Source: Phenylobacterium aquaticum (GTDB lineage: Bacteria > Pseudomonadota > Alphaproteobacteria > Caulobacterales > Caulobacteraceae). From it: a DNA stretch of 64,000 nucleotides. A program made the translations under genes and the position numbers. Positions 1 through 8,766 of the stretch are shown here, piece by piece; the first letter of the stretch is position 1, and every line of letters starts with the position of its first letter. Under the pieces are notes generated by a model that did no database searches, was not told the DNA's origin, and saw only the letters and a program-made list of their open reading frames with translations. The stretch is from assembly GCF_022695515.1 (NCBI RefSeq), contig NZ_JALDPT010000012.1, positions 62,001 through 126,000 on the forward strand, written 5' to 3'.

Positions 1-1
1 C

Positions 2-1342
2 AAGGTGCTCTACTGGTACGACCCGATGGTCCCGGCTCAGCATTTCGACAAGCCGGGCAAGTCGCCGATGGGGATGGAGATGGTCCCCAAATACGCCGAG
101 ACGGCGCCAGGCGCCGTTGGGGTCCGCATGGACCCTTCGGCAGTCCAAAACCTCGGCATGCGGCTGGCGACCGTCCAAAGAGGCGACTTCGCCGAGCGCG
201 TCGAGGCTACCGGAGCCCTCGACTTCAACCAGCGTCAGGTCGCCGTCGTCGAGGCCCGCGCGGCGGGCTTCGTCCAACGGGTCTATGGCCGCGCGCCCGG
301 GGACGTGGTCGCCGCCGGCGCGCCGATCGCCGATCTCCTGGTCCCCAGCTGGGAGGGGGCCCAGGCGGAGTACCTGGCGGTGCGACGCGCCGGGAGCCCG
401 GCGCTGGAAGCCGCCGCGCGGCAGCGCCTGCGGCTGCTGGGCATGCCCGAGGGCCTGATCGCCGCTGTCGCCCGCGACGGTCGGCCGCGCACGGTGGTGA
501 CGGTCACGACCCCCGTGGGCGGGGCGATCCAGACCCTCGACGTCCGCCAGGGCATGACCGTCAGCCTGGGCCAGACCCTGGCTCAGGTGTCGGGCCTGTC
601 GACGGTCTGGCTCAACGCCGCCGTGCCCGAGGCCCAGGCCGGACGGCTTTCGGTGGGGACGCCCGCTCGCGCCGAACTCACCGCCTATCCTGGCGAAACC
701 TTCACCGGCAAGGTGGCCGCCGTGCTGCCCGCCGCCGAGCCGCAGAGCCGCACCCTGACCGCCAGGATCGAGCTTGCGAACCACGACGGGCGGCTGAAGC
801 CCGGCATGTTCGCCACGGTCCACCTGGACGGCCCGGCACGGCCGGCCCTCTTCGTGCCCTCGGAGGCGGTGATCCGCACCGGCCGGCGCGCGCTGGTGAT
901 GCTGGCCGCTCCGGGCGGACGCTATCGGCCCGTGGAGGTCCGGCCCGGACGCGAGGACGGGGATCGCACCGAGATCCTCGCCGGCCTCGACGAGGGCGAC
1001 AAGGTCGTGGCTTCCGGCCAGTTTCTGATCGATTCCGAGGCCAGCCTGTCCGGCCTCGACGCCAGGCCGCTCGCCGCGACGCCAGCAGCCTCGCCCCAGG
1101 CCTCGGCCCCGGCCGCGCTCAACGAGACGCGCGGGCGCATCGAGGCGTTGTCGGGCGACCAGATCACGCTTAGCCACGAGGCGGTCCCGGCGATCGGCTG
1201 GCCGGCCATGACCATGACCTTCACCCTGGACCCGTCGGGCCTTGGGCGTGGATTGAAGGTCGGCGATCGGGTGGGCTTCGGCTTCGAGCAACGGCCCTCC
1301 GGCGCCTTCATCCGCCGCATCGCCAAGGGCCGCCCCCAATGA
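2..1342 (+). CDS. cusB: CusB-type RND efflux periplasmic adaptor with C-terminal CusF domain (5' partial)
   Basis: Periplasmic adaptor (membrane fusion protein) of a Cu(I)/Ag(I) tripartite pump, linking CusA to the outer membrane channel. The start lies outside the window. The first visible residues (YWYDPMVP, then KPGKSPMGM) are the Cys-poor heavy-metal-binding motif typical of the CusB N-terminus. A barrel-sandwich/lipoyl and beta-barrel HlyD-like region follows (about residues 50-350). The last ~75 residues form a CusF-like OB domain with the copper motif WPAMTMTF. The reading frame stays open to base 1, so the GTG at base 5 is not taken as the start. Its stop overlaps the start of cusA by 4 nt, indicating translational coupling. 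The fused CusF domain would deliver metal to the pump. Family assignment is very secure. Confidence 0.93.
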   Translation, partial: KVLYWYDPMVPAQHFDKPGKSPMGMEMVPKYAETAPGAVGVRMDPSAVQNLGMRLATVQRGDFAERVEATGALDFNQRQVAVVEARAAGFVQRVYGRAPGDVVAAGAPIADLLVPSWEGAQAEYLAVRRAGSPALEAAARQRLRLLGMPEGLIAAVARDGRPRTVVTVTTPVGGAIQTLDVRQGMTVSLGQTLAQVSGLSTVWLNAAVPEAQAGRLSVGTPARAELTAYPGETFTGKVAAVLPAAEPQSRTLTARIELANHDGRLKPGMFATVHLDGPARPALFVPSEAVIRTGRRALVMLAAPGGRYRPVEVRPGREDGDRTEILAGLDEGDKVVASGQFLIDSEASLSGLDARPLAATPAASPQASAPAALNETRGRIEALSGDQITLSHEAVPAIGWPAMTMTFTLDPSGLGRGLKVGDRVGFGFEQRPSGAFIRRIAKGRPQ

Positions 1343-4300
1343 TCGCCGCCCTGATCCGCGCCTCGGTTCGCCACCGCGTCTTCGTCCTGCTGGCCGCCCT
1401 GGCGCTGCTGGCCGCCGGCGTCATGGCGCTGCGGACCACCCCCGTCGATGCGCTGCCGGACCTCTCGGACGTCCAGGTGATCATCCGCACCTCCTATCCT
1501 GGCCAGCGCCGCAGATCGTCGAGAACCAGGTCACCTATCCGCTCGCCACCACCATGCTCTCGGTCCCGGGGGCCAAGACGGTGCGGGGCTACTCCTTCTT
1601 TGGCGACAGCTTCGTCTATGTGCTGTTCGAGGATCGCACCGACCTCTACTGGGCCCGGTCGCGGGTGCTCGAATATCTGAACCAGGTGCAGAGCCGGCTT
1701 CCGCCCGAGGCCAAGGCCTCGCTAGGCCCCGACGCGACCGGGGTCGGCTGGGTCTATGAGTACGCCCTGGTCGACCGCACCGGACGCCATGACCTCGCCC
1801 AGCTGCGGTCCCTGCAGGACTGGTTCCTGCGCTACGAGCTGAAGACCCTGCCCGGCGTGGCCGAGGTCGCCTCCATCGGCGGCATGGTCAAGCAGTACCA
1901 GGTGGTCCTGGATCCCGTGAAGCTCGCCGCCTACGGCGTCACCCAGGCTGAGGCGGCCGAGGCGATCCAGAAGGCCAATTCGGAGACCGGCGGCTCGGTG
2001 CTGGAGCTGGCCGAGGCCGAGTACATGGTCCGCGCCTCGGGCTACCTGAAGTCGCTCGACGACTTTCGCGCCATCCCGCTTCGGACCGCCCCCGGCGGGA
2101 TTCCGGTGCGATTGGGCGAGGTCGCCACCATCCAGATCGGCCCGGAGATGCGCCGCGGCGTCGCCGAGCTGAACGGGCAGGGCGAGGTCGCCGGCGGTGT
2201 GGTCATCCTGCGCTCCGGCAAGAACGCCCGGGCGACCATCACGGCGGTGAAGGGCAAACTCACCGAGCTCAAGGCCAGCCTGCCCGCCGGCGTCGAGATC
2301 GTGCCCACCTATGATCGCTCCCAGCTGATCGACCGGGCGATCGGCAACCTGCGCGAAAAGCTGATCGAGGAGTTCATCGTCGTCGCCCTGGTCTGCGCGT
2401 TGTTCCTCTGGCACGCGCGCTCGGCCCTGGTGGCGATCCTGACCCTGCCGCTTGGGGTGCTGTTCGCCCTGCTGGTCATGCGGGTCCAGGGCGTCAACGC
2501 CAACATCATGTCGCTGGGCGGCATCGCCATCGCGGTCGGGGCCATGGTCGACGCCGCCGTGGTGATGATCGAGAACGCCCACAAGAAGATCGAACATTGG
2601 GAACTCGACCATCCGGGCGAACGCCTCGAAGGCGAGACCCGCTGGGGCGTGATCACCGAGGCCGCGGCCGAGGTGGGCCCGGCCCTGTTCCTCAGCCTGG
2701 TGATCATCACCTTGTCGTTCGTGCCGGTGTTCTCGCTGCAGGGCCAGGAGGGGCGGCTGTTCTCGCCGCTGGCCTTCACCAAGAGCTACGCCATGGCCGG
2801 GGCGGCCATCCTGTCGGTGACCCTGGTCCCGGTGCTGATGGGCTGGTTGATCCGCGGCCGCATTCCGGCGGAAGGCGCCAACCCGCTGAACCGCTGGCTG
2901 ACCGCGCTCTATCGCCCGGCCCTGGACGCGGTCCTGGCCCACCCGCGCGCCACCCTCGTGGCGGCGGCCCTGGTCTTCGCCACCGCAGCCTGGCCTCTCA
3001 GCCAGCTGGGCGGCGAGTTCATGCCGCAGATGAACGAGGGCGACCTGCTCTACATGCCCTCGGCCCTGCCAGGCCTGTCGGCCCAGAAGGCCGCCCAGCT
3101 GCTGCAGACCACCGATCGGCTAATCAAGGCCGTCCCGGAGGTGGAGACCGTGTTCGGCAAGGCCGGACGGGCCGAGAGCGCCACCGATCCGGCCCCGCTG
3201 GAGATGTTCGAGACCGCCATCCAGTTCAAGCCGAGGTCGCAATGGCGGCCAGGCATGACCCCGGAAAAGCTGGTCGAGGCGCTGGACCGGGCGGTGAAGG
3301 TCCCTGGCCTCACCAATGTCTGGGTCCCCCCCATCCGCAACCGCATCGACATGCTGGCCACCGGGATCAAGAGTCCGATCGGGGTGAAGGTTTCCGGGGC
3401 CGACCTCGCTGAGATCGACCGCATCGCCCAGAAGGTCGAGGCCGTGGCCAAGACCGTCCCGGGGGTGAGTTCGGCCCTGGCCGAGCGGCTGACCGGCGGC
3501 CGTTATGTGGATGTGGACATCGACCGGGGCGCGGCCGCGCGGCTCGGGCTCAACATCGCCGACGTCCAGGCGATCGTCTCCAGCACCATCGGCGGCGAGA
3601 ATATCGGCCAGACCGTCGAGGGCCTAGCGCGCTATCCGATCAGCCTGCGCTATCCGCGCGAGCTGCGAGGCAGCCTGGAGGGCCTGCGCGCCCTGCCCAT
3701 CCTCACGCCTGCGGGCCAGCAGACCACCCTGGGGGCCATCGCCCGGATCGAGATCGCCGACGGTCCGCCGATGCTGAAGACCGAGAACGGGCGGCCGTCG
3801 ACCTGGGTCTATGTCGATGTGCGCGACCGCGACCTGGCCTCGGTGGTCTTGGACCTGCGCAAGGCGGTGTCGCGGGACGTCAAGCCGACGCCGGGGGTCT
3901 CGATCGCCTATTCGGGCCAGTTCGAGTACCTGCAGCGCGCCGTCGAGCGGCTGAAGCTGGTGGTCCCAGCGACCCTGCTGATCATCTTCCTGCTGCTCTA
4001 CGTCACCTTCGGCCGCCTGGATGAGGCGGCGTTGATCATGGCCACCCTGCCCTTCGCGCTCACCGGCGGCGTCTGGACCCTCTACTGGCTGGGCTACGAC
4101 CAGTCTGTGGCCACGGGGGTGGGGTTCATAGCCCTGGCCGGGGTCTCGGCCGAGTTCGGGGTGGTGATGCTGATCTATCTGAAGCACGCCCTGGCCGAGC
4201 GCGGCCCCGACCCCGCTCCCGCGGGTATCGAAGCCGCCGTCCGTGAGGGCGCCCTGCTGCGGGTCCGCCCCAAGGCCATGACCGTGGCGGTGATCCTGGC

Positions 4301-4499
4301 CGGTCTGCTGCCCATCCTGCTCGGCCACGGCTCAGGCTCGGAGGTGATGAGCCGCATCGCCGCGCCCATGATCGGCGGCATGCTTACCGCCCCCTTGCTC
4401 TCGATGCTGGTGATCCCCGCCGGCTATCTGCTGCTGCGCCGGCGGTCGGCCAGGGCGGCACGCGCGGGCGCGGCGTCGTCTTTGATGAACCGCACATGA
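1339..4499 (+). pseudogene. cusA: CusA-type Cu/Ag RND efflux pump, interrupted by a 1-nt deletion
   Basis: Inner-membrane proton-driven heavy-metal RND transporter. The first ~56 residues (to RTSYPGQ) are in one frame. From base 1507 the protein continues in another frame with [20 protein letters not shown]. Restoring one G between 1506 and 1507 gives a continuous protein of about 1053 aa, the usual family size. The rest is intact, including the HME-RND TM4 motif [18 protein letters not shown], the two large periplasmic loops and 12 predicted membrane helices. A later ATG at 1554 could only give an N-terminally truncated protein lacking TM1. The gene overlaps cusB and precedes two small copper genes. 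It is either a real frameshift or, as I think likelier, a sequencing indel, because five other genes here carry the same kind of lesion. Confidence 0.9.
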
Positions 4500-4580
4500 C
4501 CGGAGGGCTCAGCGGAAGCTCAGGCGAGACGGCGTCTCCTATGCCTGCGCCCCACAGGCGCCGGTTCAAGGAGTGGAGAC

Positions 4581-4985
4581 ATGAGGAAACTGATCAGCGC
4601 CCTGCTCGCGACCCTGGCAGTCGGCGCCTTTGCCGCGCCAGCGATGGCGCATGACGACGATGAGGCGCGCTACGGACAATATTTCGGCGGCTATCAGAGC
4701 TTCGACGCGCTCTACCAACACGACTATGCCGGGATCCGGCATGGCGTGAGCGACGGGGCCTATTCCCCGCAGGAAGCCCGCCAGTTCCTGTGGGAGCTGC
4801 GGCAGGTCCGCCAGCGTGAATCCTACTATCGTTCCCGCGACGGATATCTTAGCCCGCCGGAGGGCCGCGACATCCAAGTTCGCTTGCAACGTCTGCACGA
4901 CATCATGCACGAGGCCCATGAAGAGGGTCACGAGACCCAGGACGACGACTGGAACGGCTATGGCGGCTACAGCCCGCGCCACTGA
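4581..4985 (+). CDS. Small exported acidic/His-rich protein of unknown function in the copper cluster
   Basis: A 134-aa protein with a clear Sec signal peptide (MRKLISALLATLAVGAFAA, cleavage after AMA), so the mature protein starts HDDDEARYG. The mature chain is rich in Asp, Tyr, Arg and His, with a C-terminal stretch MHEAHEEGHETQDDD that could bind metal. It has no cysteine. A Shine-Dalgarno sequence (AAGGAG) sits a few bases before the ATG. It lies 81 bp after cusA and 105 bp before the cusF-like gene on the same strand. Function is not recognised; a periplasmic metal-buffering role is inferred only from location and composition. Confidence 0.75.
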   Translation: MRKLISALLATLAVGAFAAPAMAHDDDEARYGQYFGGYQSFDALYQHDYAGIRHGVSDGAYSPQEARQFLWELRQVRQRESYYRSRDGYLSPPEGRDIQVRLQRLHDIMHEAHEEGHETQDDDWNGYGGYSPRH

Positions 4986-5090
4986 CCTCGCACGGCCGCT
5001 AGAACCCGACGAGGGAAACCTGCGCCGCCGCGCGTACCCTTCAAGACAGCTGACGCCCGTTCCTGCCACCGCACCGACTGGAGACTAACG

Positions 5091-5426
5091 ATGAGATTTC
5101 TGCTTGCCGCCGCCCTGACGCTCACCACCGCCGGAACCGCCCTCGCCCAGACCGGCGGGACGGCCACGCCGGATGCGCACGCCGCCGACCACGCCGCCAT
5201 GGTCATGGCCGACGGCGAGGGGGTGGTGAAGTCCGTGGACGCCAAGGCCGGGACCGTGACCCTCCAGCATGCTCCGATCCCGGCCCTGAAGTGGCCGGCC
5301 ATGACCATGCCGTTCAAGGCGTCTCCGCCTTCGATCCTGCAGTCGGTCAAGGTCGGTCAGGCCGTCCGCTTCAAGCTCATGCAGATGAACGGCGCGACCA
5401 CGGTGACGGCGATCCAAGCCAAATAG
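5091..5426 (+). CDS. cusF: CusF-like periplasmic copper-binding protein
   Basis: A 111-aa exported protein: signal peptide MRFLLAAALTLTTAGTALAQ, a His/Ala linker, then a single CusF OB-fold domain. The domain carries the Cu(I)/Ag(I) site of the family: a His (TLQHAPIP) followed by KWPAMTMPF, giving the Trp cap and the two Met ligands. It is a periplasmic metallochaperone that would pass Cu(I) to the CusB/CusA pump. It resembles the C-terminal domain of CusB in this cluster, so the locus has both a fused and a free copy. It lies in the same direction as cusA and ends convergently with the MerR-type regulator. Confidence 0.88.
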   Translation: MRFLLAAALTLTTAGTALAQTGGTATPDAHAADHAAMVMADGEGVVKSVDAKAGTVTLQHAPIPALKWPAMTMPFKASPPSILQSVKVGQAVRFKLMQMNGATTVTAIQAK

Positions 5427-5441
5427 GTCCGCGCCGGACCT
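5425..5441. terminator. Short hairpin between convergent cusF-like and cueR-like genes
   Basis: AGGTCCG, loop CGC, CGGACCT form a perfect 7-bp stem that overlaps the cusF stop codon and lies before the stop of the convergent MerR-type gene. There is no T-run on either side, so it may act as a weak or Rho-assisted bidirectional terminator. Confidence 0.35.
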
Positions 5442-5446
5442 CGCCC

Positions 5447-5854
5447 TCACTCTGAACGGGCGGGTGAGGTCTGGTCGGCCGTGCGAAGGATCGGCGCCTC
5501 TGGGCGCTCACCGTCCGCGCCGATCGACGACAGGTCGCGCAACACCTCGGCCAGGGCCTGCAGTCCCGCGATGCGCGCCTCAAGATCGGCGAGATGCTGA
5601 TCGGCTTCGAACCGGAGTTCGTCCGCCGGGCGTTCTCGTTCGCGCCACAACGCCAAGAGCCGGGCGATCTCCTCGACGGAAAATCCGAGGTCGCGGGCGC
5701 GCCGGATGAAGGTCAGCTCATGGATTTCGCGCAGGCCGAAGCTTCGGTAGTTGCCCTCGGTCCGGTCGGCCAGACGCACCAGACCGATCCGCTCATAATA
5801 GCGGATCATCTTGGTCGAGACGCCTGAGGCTTCCGCCGCTCGCCCGATATTCAT
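5447..5854 (-). CDS. MerR-family regulator of CueR type, lacking the metal-binding cysteines
   Basis: A 135-aa MerR-type activator. The N-terminal winged HTH (MNIGRAAEASGVSTKMIRYY) and helix ERIGLVRLADR are canonical, followed by the long dimerisation helix. The start was chosen at the ATG at 5854, where the family N-terminus begins with GGAGGT upstream; the frame runs 17 codons further up without support. In CueR the C-terminal loop has two Cys ligands just before the segment PIL. Here the aligned loop reads IGADGERPEAPIL, so both positions (Gly and Ala) lack Cys, and no Cys occurs anywhere in the protein. DNA binding looks intact, but CueR-style Cu(I) sensing cannot work as usual. It faces the cnrYXH-like operon divergently. 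Confidence 0.85.
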   Translation of the reverse strand: MNIGRAAEASGVSTKMIRYYERIGLVRLADRTEGNYRSFGLREIHELTFIRRARDLGFSVEEIARLLALWRERERPADELRFEADQHLADLEARIAGLQALAEVLRDLSSIGADGERPEAPILRTADQTSPARSE

Positions 5855-5994
5855 GCCCGCCACACCTCCGTTTGATATACGTCCGGAGAGGTCGGCATCC
5901 CTCACGGTGGTGCGACGCAGACGCTTAAACCCAGGTGGTCAGGGGATTGGGGTCTCGCGAGGCGTATACCTTGGGCAGAGGCGAGGACCTTAGG

Positions 5995-6282
5995 ATGACC
6001 CCACGACTGGATGACCTTGTCGAACGGCTGGCCGCGGCGCCGATCGACCATGGGCTTGAGGGACTTGAGGCCGGCGTCAGCCGCAGCATCGCCGCCCGGC
6101 GCGCCCAGTCTCGCGCCAGCGCAGCCTTCGCCCCCGTGGGCGTGGCCTCCGTCGGACTGGCCCTGGCCATCGGCCTGACGGCGGGCGGGTTGACCGCCGC
6201 GACCGCCGCCGCCGCGGAACCCAAGGTCGGGAGCTTCCTGGTCGCTTCGAACCTCGCGCCGTCAAGCCTGCTGGACGACTGA
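5995..6282 (+). CDS. CnrY-like anti-sigma factor subunit
   Basis: A 95-aa protein: about 45 cytoplasmic residues beginning MTPRLDDLVERLAAAPIDHG, then one transmembrane helix (VASVGLALAIGLTAGG) and a short Ala-rich periplasmic tail. Size, topology and position directly before a CnrX-like sensor and an ECF sigma gene match CnrY/NccY, the membrane anti-sigma that holds CnrH. The ATG at 5995 was preferred over one at 5935 because the region between is not protein-like and the shorter start begins directly at the anti-sigma segment. Its stop overlaps the next start (ATGA), showing translational coupling. Sequence similarity in this subfamily is weak, so the call rests mainly on context. Confidence 0.72.
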   Translation: MTPRLDDLVERLAAAPIDHGLEGLEAGVSRSIAARRAQSRASAAFAPVGVASVGLALAIGLTAGGLTAATAAAAEPKVGSFLVASNLAPSSLLDD

Positions 6283-6722
6283 TGAGCCTGGCGCGAAGCA
6301 TCATCCTGACCCTGGTCCTGTCGATCCTGGCGGCGGCGGTCGGGGTCTGGGGCGGGGTCAAATATGTCGCGTCCCGCGCCCACCCACGACCGGGTCTGGA
6401 CGAAATGCTGCACCAGCGCGTGCATCTTACGGCCGAACAGGAGCGCCGCATCGAGGGCCTCGAGCGTGACCACGCTGGCAAACGGCGGGCGATGGAGGCG
6501 GAGATGCGGGCTGCAAACGCCGCCCTGGCTCAATCCTACCAGGAGTCCCACGCCTATTCGCCGAAGGTGCAGGCGGCCATCGACCGGTTCCACTGGGCCA
6601 TGGACGCCATGCAGAAGGAGACGATGATCCATGTCATCGCCATGCGCGCGGTGCTCACGCCCGATCAGGCGGCGCAGTTCGACGACATGGTGGTCAAGTC
6701 ACTGACCGCCGACGGATCGTGA
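6282..6722 (+). CDS. CnrX/NccX-like periplasmic metal sensor
   Basis: A 146-aa protein with one N-terminal membrane anchor (residues 5-25) and an all-helical periplasmic sensor domain. It aligns without gaps to my memory of Cupriavidus CnrX through LHQ...V.L, ALE-type helix, RAAN, and the helix ending HVIAMRAVLTP. The positions for CnrX ligands H46, E63, H119 and M123 are conserved (His in LHQ, Glu in GLERDH, His and Met in HVIAMR). H42 is replaced by Asp, though an extra His four residues after H46 may compensate. It would sense periplasmic Co/Ni and relay release of the sigma factor through CnrY. It overlaps both neighbours (ATGA before, GTGA after). Confidence 0.85.
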   Translation: MSLARSIILTLVLSILAAAVGVWGGVKYVASRAHPRPGLDEMLHQRVHLTAEQERRIEGLERDHAGKRRAMEAEMRAANAALAQSYQESHAYSPKVQAAIDRFHWAMDAMQKETMIHVIAMRAVLTPDQAAQFDDMVVKSLTADGS

Positions 6723-7303
6723 GCGCGGGGGACGCCCCCCCAGACGCGGCGCTCGCCCGCCGCGCCGCCGAGGGCGACGAACGGGCCTTCTCCGAACTGG
6801 TCCGGCGGCACAAGGAGCCGCTCTATCGGCTGCTGCGCCGCTATACCGGCGACGCTGACGACGCCTATGAGGCGGCTCATGAGGCGTTCATCGCGGCCTG
6901 GTTGGCGATCGGGCGCTACGATCCGTCCCGGTCCTTCCTGGCCTGGCTGCGCACCATCGCGATCAACAAGGCGCGCGACCGTGGGCGGCGGGCGTCCTTT
7001 CGCCGCCTGCTGTTCGGGTCCGAAGGCCTGGACGGTCACGCCGCCCTGGCCCAACCCGACCCGGGCGTCGCGGCCGATGACACGGTCATCCTTGGCCAGC
7101 AGATTCAGGTGCTGGACCACGCCATCGCCAGGCTCCCCGCCCCGCTCAAGGAAGCTCTGCTGCTCACCGCCTTCGACGGCTGGTCTCAAGCCGAGGCCGG
7201 CGACATCCTGGGCGTCTCCGCCAAGACCATCGAGACCCGCGTCTACCGGGCCCGGAAGATCCTGGCCGGAACGCTCGACCCTGAACTGCGGCCAAAAGCC
7301 TGA
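6719..7303 (+). CDS. ECF RNA polymerase sigma factor (CnrH-like)
   Basis: A 194-aa extracytoplasmic-function sigma-70 factor. Region 2 spans about residues 20-85 (FSELVRRHKEPLYRLLRRY through FLAWLRTIAINKARD) and region 4 about 135-185 (LPAPLKEALLLTAFDGWS with the HTH AEAGDILGVSAKTIETRV). It starts with GTG overlapping the stop of the CnrX-like gene, so the three genes form a tightly coupled Y-X-H operon. It would direct transcription of its own operon and probably of metal efflux genes once the CnrY/X complex releases it. No cnrCBA genes follow directly; the nearest candidate target is the CzcCBA set at 22.7-28.4 kb. Confidence 0.9.
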   Translation: MSAGDAPPDAALARRAAEGDERAFSELVRRHKEPLYRLLRRYTGDADDAYEAAHEAFIAAWLAIGRYDPSRSFLAWLRTIAINKARDRGRRASFRRLLFGSEGLDGHAALAQPDPGVAADDTVILGQQIQVLDHAIARLPAPLKEALLLTAFDGWSQAEAGDILGVSAKTIETRVYRARKILAGTLDPELRPKA

Positions 7304-7316
7304 CGGGAATCCGACC

Positions 7317-7820
7317 ATGAAGACAATCTCACTCACCGCGCTGACCGCCGCCCTCGCCCTGGGCCTGACCAGTGGAGCGATCGGCCATCCCGGCGCTCCC
7401 CACGCAGCCTTATCGCCGTCCGCCCTTCCGGCGGAGGCCCAGGCCGCCGCCCTGACCGTCGACGCCTTCCACGCGGCCCTTGGGCGTGGCGACGCTCCCG
7501 CCGCCGCCGCCCTGCTCGATGACAAGGCCTCGATCTTCGAGGAAGGCGAAGCCGAACAGTCCAAGGCGGCCTATGTCGGAGGGCACCTCCCCGCTGACAT
7601 CGCCTATCTGAAGGACGTGCGGGACGTCATCGTCGATCGCACCGGATCCGCGGCGGACGGCTTGGCTTGGATCGCGACCCAGGGTCGGGCGCAAGGCCGC
7701 TATCATGACCGGGCGGTGGATCGTGAGACCACTGAAACCATGGTCCTGAGGCGAACGCCCCAGGGCTGGCGCATCGTCCACATCCATTGGTCCTCCCATG
7801 CGGCCAAGGCGCCCGAATGA
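7317..7820 (+). CDS. Exported SnoaL/DUF4440-type (NTF2-fold) protein
   Basis: A 167-aa protein with signal peptide MKTISLTALTAALALGLTSG (cleavage near AIGHPG) and an NTF2-like domain. The domain has the typical start AAALTVDAFHAALGRGDA, a central LLDDKASIFEEGEAEQ, and the closing strand LRRTPQGWRIVHIHWSSH. The family holds many small-molecule-binding or catalytic folds, so no specific reaction can be given. It begins 13 bp after the sigma gene and is probably in the same transcript. It may be a target of the sigma system, with the His-rich ends hinting at metal binding (inference). Confidence 0.8.
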   Translation: MKTISLTALTAALALGLTSGAIGHPGAPHAALSPSALPAEAQAAALTVDAFHAALGRGDAPAAAALLDDKASIFEEGEAEQSKAAYVGGHLPADIAYLKDVRDVIVDRTGSAADGLAWIATQGRAQGRYHDRAVDRETTETMVLRRTPQGWRIVHIHWSSHAAKAPE

Positions 7821-7902
7821 TACGCCAGGTCGTCCGTTGACACAGCGCAAGGACAGGCTTGGCCGGCGCTGACATCAGACCCAGGAAGCTGGAGACCTCG
7901 AA

Positions 7903-8742
7903 ATGAGCTTTGCGAGCGTGCTGGCGATACTATCCGGGGGGCCCGACGACGCGGACGCCCTGAAGGCGGCGGCGCGGCTGACGCGGGAGGTCGGGGGCGA
8001 GGTCCGCGCCATCTTGGCCATCCCGACGCTGGAAGACCTGGAACGCGATTCCGGCGGCTACATGACCCAGGATGCCGTCGACTATGTCCAGGACGGGAAC
8101 ACCGAGGTTCGACGTCGCGTCGAGGGCGTCATCCAGAAGGTCGTTGAGCCGTCGGGACTGATCGCAGCGGGGGGTCGAATGACCTTGCTTCCGGAGCAGC
8201 CCGGGCTTGAGTTCGAGGTCCTTGGCGAGACGCCCTTGTGCGATGTGCTGGTCGTGGGCCGATCGACATTCCAGGGCCTCGGCGTGTGGAGTGGCGTCGT
8301 ATCGGCGCCGCTCCTGGCGGCGCGTCTGCCCTTCATGATCGTGGGTCAAGTGCTCGAGCCCGCGGGAGTCGTCGCCATCGCATGGGACGGCGGCCAGGCC
8401 GCAGGGCGGGCCGTTCGCGCCGCCTTGCCCTTGCTAACCGTCGCTTCAAAGGTCGTGATCCTCCAGGATCCCGAGCACCTCAGCGCCGCCCAGGGGCGGT
8501 CGGCCGCGCCGGAACGGCTGGTGGACTATCTGCGCCTGCACGGCGTGCGCGACATTGAAATCCTCCGCCGTCCCGGCGTCAGCCGCGGGGACGGCCTGTC
8601 GATCCTGGCGAAGGACTGCGGCGCCACATTGCTGGTCGCCGGCGCCTTCAGCCATACGCGCCTGTTGGAGGCGATGTTCAGGGGCCACACCGAGGCGATG
8701 CTGCAGGGGCCAGGACCGTTCAACCTGCTCCTGACCCACTGA
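7903..8742 (+). CDS. Universal stress protein (tandem UspA-type domains)
   Basis: A 279-aa cytoplasmic protein built from two Usp-like alpha/beta halves: residues 1-150, ending with the VVGRSTFQGLG / ARLPFMIVG segment, and 151-279, starting VVAIAWDGGQAAGRAVRAALP and ending LLVAGAFSHTRLLEAMFRG...NLLLTH. The second half has the classic ATP-binding-type glycine-rich end. Such tandem proteins accumulate under growth arrest or metal and oxidative stress in proteobacteria. A Shine-Dalgarno sequence (GGAGA) precedes the ATG. It is convergent with the oleate hydratase gene. Confidence 0.88.
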   Translation: MSFASVLAILSGGPDDADALKAAARLTREVGGEVRAILAIPTLEDLERDSGGYMTQDAVDYVQDGNTEVRRRVEGVIQKVVEPSGLIAAGGRMTLLPEQPGLEFEVLGETPLCDVLVVGRSTFQGLGVWSGVVSAPLLAARLPFMIVGQVLEPAGVVAIAWDGGQAAGRAVRAALPLLTVASKVVILQDPEHLSAAQGRSAAPERLVDYLRLHGVRDIEILRRPGVSRGDGLSILAKDCGATLLVAGAFSHTRLLEAMFRGHTEAMLQGPGPFNLLLTH

Positions 8743-8766
8743 GGCGCTCGACAGCGTCTGATTGGG

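Noticed and set aside
5864..5892. Inverted repeat ACCTCC...GGAGAGGT as a CueR operator
   Set aside because: The left arm is the complement of the regulator's own Shine-Dalgarno sequence and the spacing does not fit a MerR dyad in a long promoter spacer.
5928..5954. ECF-type promoter AACC...GTC before the CnrY-like gene
   Set aside because: The two elements are about 20 bp apart, longer than the 16-17 bp usual for CnrH-type promoters; too weak to list.
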